From contig CAMDSS010000036.1 of the NCBI GenBank assembly GCA_945907085.1, positions 1-12,221 of the forward strand: 12,221 bases of DNA. Reading direction: 5' to 3'. Below the pieces are notes generated by a model that was not told where the DNA came from, ran no database searches, and saw only the letters and a program-made list of their open reading frames with translations. Each line of letters opens with the position of its first letter. Position 1 is the first letter of the stretch. The position numbers were made by a program, and so were the translations under genes. Origin of the DNA: Cyanobium sp. NIES-981. GTDB taxonomy: Bacteria; Cyanobacteriota; Cyanobacteriia; PCC-6307; Cyanobiaceae. Shown here in pieces: positions 1-5,998 of the stretch.

Positions 1-506
1 GCCAGGATTTGCAGCTTCAGATCGGGGATCGGCGTGGAGGGCGCCACGGCATGGCTCCAGAAGGTTCCCAACCACTCCACATGGGGTTGCAGGCTGGGAT
101 CACAGGCGAGTTGCTTGAGGGCCTCGAGGATGTCGAGGCGGCCCATCTGCCCAAAGCCCCAGAGCAAATTGCCGGAGTAATCGAGCATGATCCGCGGATT
201 GCAGCCGCCCTGAATCAGCTCAGGAATGATCTCGGCGAGGCGCTTGTAGCACTGGGCAAAGGGCTCGGCGTTGTGGTTATCGCCCTCGCCCGGGTGCTCC
301 ACCATGTACTGCAGATGGGAGATCAGTTCTCCCTGGGCGCCAGCTGGAATCGTGGGCTGGTGCATGTGCAGGGCACAGGCGAAGCACGCGCTGATCTGCT
401 CCAGCTGGAGATTGGTGTGGGGCAGAAACACCGGCTGGTCCTGCTGCACCAGGGCCAGGATCTCGGCTTCGCGGCCGGCAATGGGTGGCAGGGTTGGCTG
501 GTTCAT
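1..506 (-). CDS. Glycoside hydrolase family 57 protein (N-terminal part, cut by window edge)
   Basis: The first 168 residues are visible and the reading frame is still open at the left edge. The GH57 signature His-Met-His-Gln-Pro lies at residues 47-51 (conserved region 1 of the family). Later blocks are LDYSGNLLWG (108-117) and WSHAVAPSTPIPD (150-162), typical of the bacterial GH57 group often labelled alpha-amylase/alpha-mannosidase-like. GH57 enzymes act on alpha-glucans as hydrolases or transferases. The catalytic Glu and Asp lie beyond the visible part, so activity and substrate cannot be told. No signal peptide is seen, so it is probably cytoplasmic. The ATG at 506 was chosen; a GTG codon directly before it is also in frame. 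The gene diverges from the small gene and GH116 gene to its right, suggesting a shared control region and perhaps a related role in sugar turnover (inference). Confidence 0.85.
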   Translation of the reverse strand, partial: MNQPTLPPIAGREAEILALVQQDQPVFLPHTNLQLEQISACFACALHMHQPTIPAGAQGELISHLQYMVEHPGEGDNHNAEPFAQCYKRLAEIIPELIQGGCNPRIMLDYSGNLLWGFGQMGRLDILEALKQLACDPSLQPHVEWLGTFWSHAVAPSTPIPDLKLQIL

Positions 507-599
507 CACTGACCTGGGCTTAGCCCTGACCTTGGACCATCGGGAGCCTGACTGGCACTCCAACGATGATGCTCAGCAGTGACCACCAACCTCCCCACC

Positions 600-842
600 A
601 TGGTTGATCGCCGCCAGCGCATCCATGAATTGGTGCTTGCCCTGCTGGCCCAGCAGAACGACCTCGAACTCCTCGCCGGCGACGGCAGCGGCCTGCCCGG
701 CGGCGATGCCGGCAACTGGATCGAGCGCAACCGCCGCGTGGTGCAGCGCTACCAGGCCCTGGTGCGCTCCGCCGTCACCCTGGATGCCCTGGTGGACCAG
801 GAGGTCAACGGCAGCTTCCAGGCCCATGCCAGCAACCTCTGA
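600..842 (+). CDS. Small conserved-looking protein of unknown function, 80 aa
   Basis: I do not recognise this family. From the ATG at 600 it is an 80-residue soluble protein with a helical, charged start (VDRRQRIHELVLALLAQ), a Gly/Asp-rich turn (GDGSGLPGGDAG, around residues 28-39) and a second helical part containing ERNRRVVQRYQALV. It has no signal peptide, membrane segment or cysteine. An in-frame GTG at 579 would add seven residues; neither start has a clear ribosome binding site. It lies between the GH57 gene, from which it diverges, and the GH116 gene, which begins 27 bp downstream. It is therefore probably the first gene of the GH116 transcript. The reading frame looks real because its position and spacing are gene-like, but this rests on context and not on a known domain. 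Confidence 0.65.
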   Translation: MVDRRQRIHELVLALLAQQNDLELLAGDGSGLPGGDAGNWIERNRRVVQRYQALVRSAVTLDALVDQEVNGSFQAHASNL

Positions 843-869
843 CAAGCTGGGCACACCTTTTCTGGCCCC

Positions 870-3440
870 ATGGCGCGCTTCGGCCTCTCCGCCTTGAAAT
901 CGCAGTTGCTGGGCAAAGGATCCGGGGGAGCAAGTTCCAGCTCCTGGCAGGCCCCAACCGCGAGCTGGCAGCGGCCCATCGGCTTGGGCTGGGAGAAGCC
1001 CTACACGGTGCGCTACGCCAGCAACCTGGACGACGGCGCCAACCACGGCATGCCCCTGGGGGGCTTTGGCGCCGGCTGCATCGGCCGCGCGCCGGATGGC
1101 AGCTTCAACCTCTGGCACCTCGATGGCGGTGAGCACTGGTTTGGGGTGATCCCCGATTGTCAATTCGCTTTGTTTGAAAGCAACGGCCAAACCAGCCGGG
1201 CCCATGCCCTGGCGGTGAAGCCTCAAGCTGATGCCTCCAGGCCTGGCAGCGGCGAACCCCTCAGCAGCTGGGATTGGTATCCCGCCAGCAGCACCGACAG
1301 CGAAGGCAAGCTGCGCAGCACCGGCACCTACGCCGCCCGCTACCCGATCAGCAGCACCAACTACAGCGGCGTGTTCGCTGCCGAGGTGCGCTGTGAGGCC
1401 TTCAGCCCGATCCTGCCTGGGGATTACCGGCACACCAGCTATCCGGTGGCGGTGTTCCGCTGGACCCTCCACAACCCCACCACCAAGCCCCTCGATCTGT
1501 CGCTCTTGCTGAGCTGGCGCAACACCACGGGCTGGTTCACCAACACCGACCCAACGGCAGCGGTCAAGTTCCGCGACGACGGCAGCCCCGAGCACAACTA
1601 CGTGCCAGCGGTGGGAGTAACGGCCGGCCAAAGCAACCGCTGGCTGGACCAGGCCGGCCTCAAGGGCATTCTTTTGGAGGGCCAGCGCTCCGCCCCTGTG
1701 GGGGAAGGCCAGGGTCAGTGGTGCATCGCCACCGGCGAAAACCTCGAGGGATCAGCGGGCTCCATCCCCGAGGTGCAGCGCTGCAGCCGCTGGAATCCCA
1801 GTGGCGATGGCAGCGAGATCTGGGCCCCCTTTGCCCGCGATGGCTCGATCCCCAACAGCAACGACAGCCGCAGCAGTGGCGACGCCGATCCAGCCAGCGC
1901 CGCCCTGGCGGTGCGCTGCCAGCTGGCGCCGGGGGAAAGCCTGGAGATTCCCCTGGTGATCAGCTGGGATTTGCCGGTTACGGCCTTTGCCACCGGCACC
2001 CGGGCCCTGCGCCGCTACACCGATTTCTTTGGGGCCGATGGCAACCAGGCCGGGGCCATCGCCGCCGAAGCCCTCACCGATTGGCGCCCCTGGCGTGATG
2101 CGATCGACACCTGGCAACAGCCGGTGCTGGAGCGCAACGATTTGGCCGAGCCCCTGCGCATGGCCCTCTTCAATGAGCTCTACGACCTGGCCAGCGGCGG
2201 CAGCCTCTGGACCGCCGCCTCCCACGCCGATCCGGTGGGTCAGTTCGGCGTGCTCGAGTGCCTGGATTACGCCTGGTACGAGAGCCTCGATGTGCGGCTC
2301 TATGGCTCCTTTGCCCTGCTGCAGCTCTGGCCCGAGCTCGATAAGGCGGTGCTGCGCAGCTTTGCCCGGGCCATCCCCGCGGCCGATGCCACACCGCGGC
2401 CGATTGGCTGGTATTTCACCCAGGGCAAGGGCCGGGTGGAGGCCGCCCGCAAGGTCGCCGGTGCCACGCCCCACGATTTGGGCGCCCCCAACGAACGGCC
2501 CTTTGAAGCCACCAATTACACCGCCTATCAAGACTGCAACCTCTGGAAAGACCTGGCCAGCGACTTCGTGTTGCAGGTTTGGCGCACCTTCAAGCTCGCC
2601 CCAAACGGCGAAGACCTGCGCTTTTTGGCCGACTGCTGGCCTGCCTCGGTGGAAGCCCTGCGCTATTTGAAGCGCTTTGATGCCAACAACGACGGCCTGC
2701 CCGATAACGGCGGTGCCCCCGACCAAACCTTCGACGACTGGCCGCTGAAGGGGGTGAGTGCCTACTGCGGCGCCCTTTGGATCGCGGCCTTGGAAGCGGC
2801 CTTGGCCATGGCCCAACGGCTGCAACTGGAACTGGGGGTCGACACCTCCGGGGAGCAGCGGGAATTTGGCGGCTGGCTTGAGCAATCCCGAGCCAATTTC
2901 GATGCCCTGCTCTGGAACGGCGAGTACTACAAGATCGATGCCGAAAGCGGCACCCCCGTGGTGATGGCGGACCAGCTCTGCGGCGATTTCTATGCCCGCC
3001 TGCTGGGGCTGCCAGCGGTGGTGGCCGACGATCGCGCCCTCTCCTCCCTGCAGGCCGTGAAAGAAGCCTGCTTCCTGGGTTTCAAGGGCGGCAGCTTGGG
3101 CGTGGCCAATGGCCTGCGCCGGGATGGCACCCCCCTCGATCCCAACGGCACCCACCCCCTGGAGGTTTGGACCGGAATCAACTTCGGCCTGGCCGCCTAC
3201 TACCGGCTGATGGGCGATGCCCCTACGGCCTTCGCGATCACGGGCGCCGTGGTGAACCAGGTGTACGAGGGCGGGTTGCAGTTCCGCACCCCGGAAGCCA
3301 TCACCGCCGTGAACACCTTCCGCGCTTGCCACTACCTGCGGGCCATGGCGATTTGGGCCCTCTGGGCCACCCACACCGATTGGCAGCCGATCCCCGGGGC
3401 CGAGCGGAGCGCCCTGGCCAGCCAAGCCAGCCAGCCATGA
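870..3440 (+). CDS. GH116 family beta-glucosidase / GBA2-like glucosylceramidase homologue
   Basis: An 856-residue protein with the two-part layout of GH116 enzymes: an N-terminal beta-sandwich domain (GBA2_N, about residues 50-400; motif GMPLGGFGAGCIGR near 60-73) followed by a DUF608-type (alpha/alpha)6 catalytic domain (about 430-840). The segment FGVLECLDYAWYESLDVRLYGSF aligns with the nucleophile region of human GBA2, with Glu463 at the expected position. The segment NDGLPDNGGAPDQTFDDW carries the acid/base Asp (Asp618 or Asp622). The family cleaves beta-glucosides, including glucosylated lipids in animals. Cyanobacteria are not known for glucosylceramide, so the native substrate is open; glucosyl lipids or glucosyl osmolytes are inferences. 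No signal peptide is seen. The stop overlaps the next gene's ATG by 4 bp (ATGA), indicating coupling to the DUF3122 gene. Confidence 0.9.
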   Translation: MARFGLSALKSQLLGKGSGGASSSSWQAPTASWQRPIGLGWEKPYTVRYASNLDDGANHGMPLGGFGAGCIGRAPDGSFNLWHLDGGEHWFGVIPDCQFALFESNGQTSRAHALAVKPQADASRPGSGEPLSSWDWYPASSTDSEGKLRSTGTYAARYPISSTNYSGVFAAEVRCEAFSPILPGDYRHTSYPVAVFRWTLHNPTTKPLDLSLLLSWRNTTGWFTNTDPTAAVKFRDDGSPEHNYVPAVGVTAGQSNRWLDQAGLKGILLEGQRSAPVGEGQGQWCIATGENLEGSAGSIPEVQRCSRWNPSGDGSEIWAPFARDGSIPNSNDSRSSGDADPASAALAVRCQLAPGESLEIPLVISWDLPVTAFATGTRALRRYTDFFGADGNQAGAIAAEALTDWRPWRDAIDTWQQPVLERNDLAEPLRMALFNELYDLASGGSLWTAASHADPVGQFGVLECLDYAWYESLDVRLYGSFALLQLWPELDKAVLRSFARAIPAADATPRPIGWYFTQGKGRVEAARKVAGATPHDLGAPNERPFEATNYTAYQDCNLWKDLASDFVLQVWRTFKLAPNGEDLRFLADCWPASVEALRYLKRFDANNDGLPDNGGAPDQTFDDWPLKGVSAYCGALWIAALEAALAMAQRLQLELGVDTSGEQREFGGWLEQSRANFDALLWNGEYYKIDAESGTPVVMADQLCGDFYARLLGLPAVVADDRALSSLQAVKEACFLGFKGGSLGVANGLRRDGTPLDPNGTHPLEVWTGINFGLAAYYRLMGDAPTAFAITGAVVNQVYEGGLQFRTPEAITAVNTFRACHYLRAMAIWALWATHTDWQPIPGAERSALASQASQP

Positions 3441-3931
3441 GCAGTTTCCTCAAGCCCCTGCTGGGTCTGCTGGTGAGCCTCGTGCTGCTGGCGGCCATGC
3501 CCGCTGGGGCCCTGGCCCAGGTCCATGCCCACAGCGAGGAGAACGGCCAAACCGTGGTGCGGAGTCTGGAGAGCCTGCGCGACCTCGACTACCAAAGCTG
3601 GCAGGTGGTGGCCTACCGGGAGGGCGAACCGGGCGGCCCAGTGAAGCTGCGCATCGTGGGATATCCGGGCAAGGTACGCCTGGATCACCCCACGGCTTTG
3701 CAGGTGCAAAGCGGCCGCGGCCACTGGGATTTGGAGGACATCACCCTGGCCAATCCCCAGCTGGCTGGCGATGGCCGCGCCGCGGCTGCCGAATTTGACC
3801 TCGCCCCCCTGCTCGCGGATCTCGAGCAGAACCGCCCCCTGCGCCTGGCCCTGCCGGGGGTGTTTGTTGAATTGCCCGTGCCGCCGTTTGTGGTGGCCGA
3901 ATGGCGCAGCCTGCCCACGGCAGCTGGCTGA
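3437..3931 (+). CDS. DUF3122 domain protein with signal peptide, 164 aa
   Basis: A 164-residue protein with a clear Sec-type signal peptide: Lys6, a hydrophobic core at about residues 8-21, and an Ala-Leu-Ala cleavage motif at 25-27. The mature part matches the layout I know for DUF3122, a cyanobacterial family: a Ser-Leu-Arg-Asp segment, Trp-Gln-Val-Val, Leu-Arg-Ile-Val-Gly-Tyr-Pro-Gly, and a C-terminal Val-Pro-Pro-x-Val-Val-x-Glu-Trp. Its function is unknown. It should be exported to the periplasm or thylakoid lumen and is predicted to be mostly beta structure. The ATG overlaps the GH116 stop (ATGA), and its own stop overlaps the ribD ATG by 1 bp (TGATG), so the three genes are probably translated from one message. 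A much longer in-frame opening upstream lies inside the GH116 gene and is not a credible start, since it would bury the signal peptide. Confidence 0.85.
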   Translation: MSSFLKPLLGLLVSLVLLAAMPAGALAQVHAHSEENGQTVVRSLESLRDLDYQSWQVVAYREGEPGGPVKLRIVGYPGKVRLDHPTALQVQSGRGHWDLEDITLANPQLAGDGRAAAAEFDLAPLLADLEQNRPLRLALPGVFVELPVPPFVVAEWRSLPTAAG

Positions 3932-5043
3932 TGCTCCCCACCCCGGCGCACCAGCTCTGGCGCCCCTGGATGCGGCGGGCCCTGCAATTGGCGGCCCTGG
4001 GGAGCGGGCGCACCAGCCCCAATCCCATGGTGGGGGCGGTGGTGCTCGATGCCAACGGCCAGCTGGTTGGGGAAGGCTTCCATGGCCAGGCGGGTGGTCC
4101 CCACGCGGAAGTGGGGGCCACCCGCCAGGCGGGGGATCGGGCCCGCGGCGGCACCTTGGTGGTGACGCTCGAGCCCTGCTGCCACCACGGCCGCACCCCG
4201 CCCTGCAGCGAGGCGGTGATCGCGGCAGGCCTCCAGCAGGTGGTGATCGCCATGGCCGATCCCAACCCCCAGGTGGCAGGGGGCGGCATCGCCCAACTGC
4301 AAGCGGCCGGCATCGCCGTGATCCAAGGGGTGTGCGAAGCCGAAGCCCGCAGCCTCAACCGCGCCTTCCTGCACCGCCTGGCCACGGGGCGGCCCCGGGC
4401 CATCCTCAAGTGGGCTATGGGGGCCGATGGCCGCACGGCCCTCAGCAATGGCGCCAGCCAATGGATTAGCGGCCCCGAAGCCCGCCGATGGGTGCACCAG
4501 CTGCGGAGCCAGTGCGATGCGGTGATCGTGGGCGGCGGCACGGTGCGCGCCGACAACCCCCTCCTCACCAGCCGCGGCCTGCGCAGCCCCGAGCCCCTGC
4601 GGGTGGTGCTGAGCCGCAGCTTGGACCTACCCGCCACCGCCCAGCTCTGGGATACGTCCCTAGCGCCAACGCTTGTGGCCCATGGCCCCCAGGCCGACCC
4701 CGAGGCCCGCACCCGCCTCGAGCAAAACGGGCTTGAACAAAACAACCTCGAGTGCCTTGAGCTGGCCAGCTGTACTCCTAAGGCCCTGCTGGAAGCCCTG
4801 GCCGATCGCGGTTGCAACCAGGTGCTGTGGGAATGCGGCCCCGAGCTGGCGGCGAGCGCCCTGAAGGAAGGCTGCGTCCAGGAGATCGCCGCCGTGATCG
4901 CCCCCAAGCTGATGGGGGGGCTCCCGGCCCGCACCCCCTTGGGCGAGCTGGGCTTCGAGCACATGGCTCAGGTGCCCGGTTGGCAAGCCCTGGCGCCGGT
5001 GTCCCTGGGGGCCGACCTGCTCTGGCGGTTGGAGCAGCCCTGA
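3931..5043 (+). CDS. ribD: Bifunctional riboflavin biosynthesis deaminase/reductase RibD
   Basis: RibD carries out the second and third steps of riboflavin synthesis: deamination of the GTP-derived diaminopyrimidine and NADPH-dependent reduction of its ribosyl chain. In this 370-residue protein the N-terminal deaminase domain has Asn-Pro-Met-Val-Gly near residue 32, the zinc ligand and catalytic pair His58-Ala-Glu60, and the zinc cysteines Cys83 and Cys92 in PCCHHGRTPPC. The reductase domain starts near residue 150 (LKWAMGADGRTA) and includes SQWISGPEAR and VIVGGGTVRADNP. Length is normal for the family. The ATG at 3931 overlaps the preceding stop (TGATG); an in-frame ATG at 3901 would overlap the DUF3122 gene by 31 bp and adds residues outside the conserved domain. 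The other riboflavin genes are not in the window, so ribD is dispersed here. Confidence 0.95.
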   Translation: MLPTPAHQLWRPWMRRALQLAALGSGRTSPNPMVGAVVLDANGQLVGEGFHGQAGGPHAEVGATRQAGDRARGGTLVVTLEPCCHHGRTPPCSEAVIAAGLQQVVIAMADPNPQVAGGGIAQLQAAGIAVIQGVCEAEARSLNRAFLHRLATGRPRAILKWAMGADGRTALSNGASQWISGPEARRWVHQLRSQCDAVIVGGGTVRADNPLLTSRGLRSPEPLRVVLSRSLDLPATAQLWDTSLAPTLVAHGPQADPEARTRLEQNGLEQNNLECLELASCTPKALLEALADRGCNQVLWECGPELAASALKEGCVQEIAAVIAPKLMGGLPARTPLGELGFEHMAQVPGWQALAPVSLGADLLWRLEQP

Positions 5044-5066
5044 GCTGGGTACCCAAAGCCATCAAG

Positions 5067-5081
5067 ATGGGGCCACCCCAT
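5067..5081 (+). terminator. Short hairpin after ribD, possible weak terminator
   Basis: ATGGGG CCA CCCCAT forms a perfect 6-bp stem with a 3-nt loop, 23 bp after the ribD stop and 10 bp before the next start. There is no T tract, so it may reduce read-through, protect the upstream message end, or be incidental. Confidence 0.3.
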
Positions 5082-5091
5082 TGGTGAAGCC

Positions 5092-5235
5092 GTGAAAGAA
5101 GTCAGCGCTATGGAGATCGTGCTGCGATCAGCGGCAAAGGTGGCGGCGGCCTCAGGAGTGGTCGCCGTACTGATCTGGGTGCTGTGGGTGATGCTCGATG
5201 TGAAGGGCCTGCAACCGGGATTCACCCTGCCGTGA
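5092..5235 (+). CDS. 47-residue single-membrane-helix micro-protein
   Basis: I do not recognise this peptide. It starts at GTG 5092 (47 aa) or at the in-frame ATG 5110 (41 aa). After a short N-terminal stretch (KEVSAMEIVLRSAAK) comes one hydrophobic helix, about residues 17-35 (VAAASGVVAVLIWVLWVML), with two Trp residues. A short tail, DVKGLQPGFTLP, follows. Positive charges (Arg12, Lys16) before the helix suggest that the N-terminus stays in the cytoplasm. The stop overlaps the DUF427 start by 4 bp (GTGA), the kind of coupling seen elsewhere in this window, which supports it being a real gene. It begins 48 bp after ribD. The presence of a convincing membrane helix in so short a frame, plus the overlap, is the evidence; homology could not be checked. 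Confidence 0.55.
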   Translation: MKEVSAMEIVLRSAAKVAAASGVVAVLIWVLWVMLDVKGLQPGFTLP

Positions 5236-5720
5236 CCGTCCGAAGCCCGGAACAGGTTGCCTCCTATCCCCGCCCCCCACGGCTGGAGCTGATCGCTGGC
5301 GAGGTCTCCGTGGACCTGGGCGGAGCGTGCATTGCCAAAGCCGATCACTACCACCGGGTGTTGGAAACCTTCCACCCGCCCACGATCTACCTGCCCCCCG
5401 AGGCCTTTCGGCCGGGCACGCTCCACACCTCCAGCGGACGGCCCAGTTTTTGCGAATGGAAAGGGATCGCCAGCTACTGGGATCTGAGCAGCCCAGACGG
5501 CACGAATCGCCGCCAACGCGTGGCCTGGAGCTACCAGGCCCCCACCGAGCCATTCGCAGCGATCGCCGGCTGGATCTCCCTGTACCCCGCCGCCGTGGAT
5601 GGCTGTTGGCTCGAGGGAGAGCCGGTGATCCCCCAGCCGGGGAGCTTCTACGGCGGCTGGATTACGAGCTGGATTGAAGGGCCCTTCAAGGGCGACCCCC
5701 TGCACCCTGAGTTGATCTAG
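5232..5720 (+). CDS. DUF427 domain protein, 162 aa
   Basis: A 162-residue protein matching the DUF427 layout: an N-terminal strand region (RLELIAGEVSVDLGGACIAK), then ADHYHRVLETFHPPTIYLPPEAF, then a Cys-Glu-Trp-Lys-Gly-Ile-Ala-Ser-Tyr-Trp core near residues 75-84, and a Tyr-Pro-Ala-Ala-Val-Asp-Gly motif near 119-125. The biochemical function of DUF427 is unknown; members are small soluble beta-rich proteins common in bacteria and cyanobacteria. The start is GTG 5232, which overlaps the stop of the 47-residue peptide (GTGA) and places the conserved domain a short way in; an in-frame GTG at 5184 lies inside the peptide gene and is less likely. The 3' end falls in a 15-bp tandem duplication and faces the Nif11-like gene. 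Confidence 0.82.
   Translation: MTVRSPEQVASYPRPPRLELIAGEVSVDLGGACIAKADHYHRVLETFHPPTIYLPPEAFRPGTLHTSSGRPSFCEWKGIASYWDLSSPDGTNRRQRVAWSYQAPTEPFAAIAGWISLYPAAVDGCWLEGEPVIPQPGSFYGGWITSWIEGPFKGDPLHPELI
5559..5566. repeat. HIP1 palindrome GCGATCGC
   Basis: An exact copy of the octamer GCGATCGC, the Highly Iterated Palindrome typical of many cyanobacterial genomes, inside the DUF427 gene. It supports the cyanobacterial assignment. Confidence 0.7.
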
Positions 5721-5745
5721 GCGTTGATGATCTAGGCGTTGATGA
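5713..5745. repeat. 15-bp tandem duplication at two converging gene ends
   Basis: The unit GATCTAGGCGTTGAT occurs twice in a row (5714-5728 and 5729-5743), and the period extends slightly on both sides. Each unit contains CTAG, which reads TAG on both strands. The first copy gives the DUF427 stop (5718-5720) and the second gives the stop of the opposing Nif11-like gene (5732-5734). With a single copy the two genes would have ended at the same CTAG. Confidence 0.9.
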
Positions 5746-5977
5746 AGTTGCGCAGCTTGCGCGCTTCCACGCCGGCCCGCTCCTGCAGCTCCGTATCGCT
5801 GAGGGTCGATTCCTGGCGCACCTGCGCGGCGATCACATCGTCTTCCGTGAGGGCATACCCCGCGCTGCGGGCCAATGCCAAAAACGCCTCCAAATCCAAG
5901 GGCTCCTGAAGGCTCGCCTGCAGGTCGCTGGAGGTGCGGGCAAAAGCCAAAAAGGCATCCAGCTGCTCAAGGCTCAT
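5732..5977 (-). CDS. Stand-alone Nif11-like small protein, 81 aa
   Basis: The first ~50 residues match the Nif11 domain: MSLEQLDAFLAFA at the start, a helix with LQASLQEPLDLEAFLALA, then Ala-Gly-Tyr-Ala-Leu-Thr-Glu-Asp-Asp-Val. Nif11 domains are best known as leaders of ribosomally made peptides in cyanobacteria. Here the part after the domain is a charged tail (AAQVRQESTLSDTELQERAG...RKLRNFINA) with no double-glycine cleavage site and no cysteine, so it does not look like a lanthipeptide precursor. No LanM, transporter or protease gene lies nearby. It starts 21 bp after the SRAP stop on the same strand and is probably co-transcribed with it. The most likely reading is a free-standing Nif11 protein of unknown, perhaps regulatory, role. 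Confidence 0.75.
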   Translation of the reverse strand: MSLEQLDAFLAFARTSSDLQASLQEPLDLEAFLALARSAGYALTEDDVIAAQVRQESTLSDTELQERAGVEARKLRNFINA

Positions 5978-5998
5978 GGCAGGGGCGGCGCACCGCGC

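Noticed and set aside
9..512. 167-residue plus-strand open frame at the left edge
   Set aside because: The opposite strand encodes the GH57 HMHQP motif and further family blocks, so this frame is a shadow.
573..1631. 352-residue open frame on the minus strand over the small gene and GH116 start
   Set aside because: Low-complexity Gly/Ala/Val/His composition, no domain, and overlaps two plausible plus-strand genes; taken as a codon-bias shadow.
1752..3425. 557-residue open frame on the minus strand opposite the GH116 gene
   Set aside because: High-GC coding DNA often leaves long open antisense frames. The product is rich in Gly, Ala, His and Gln with no recognisable domain, and the plus strand encodes a clear GH116 enzyme here.
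3741..4964. 407-residue minus-strand open frame opposite ribD
   Set aside because: Ser/Trp/Arg/Pro-rich, no known motif, fully opposite a well-supported RibD.
5732..5977. Nif11-like protein as a prochlorosin or lanthipeptide precursor
   Set aside because: No double-glycine cleavage site, no Cys in the tail and no modification enzyme in the window.
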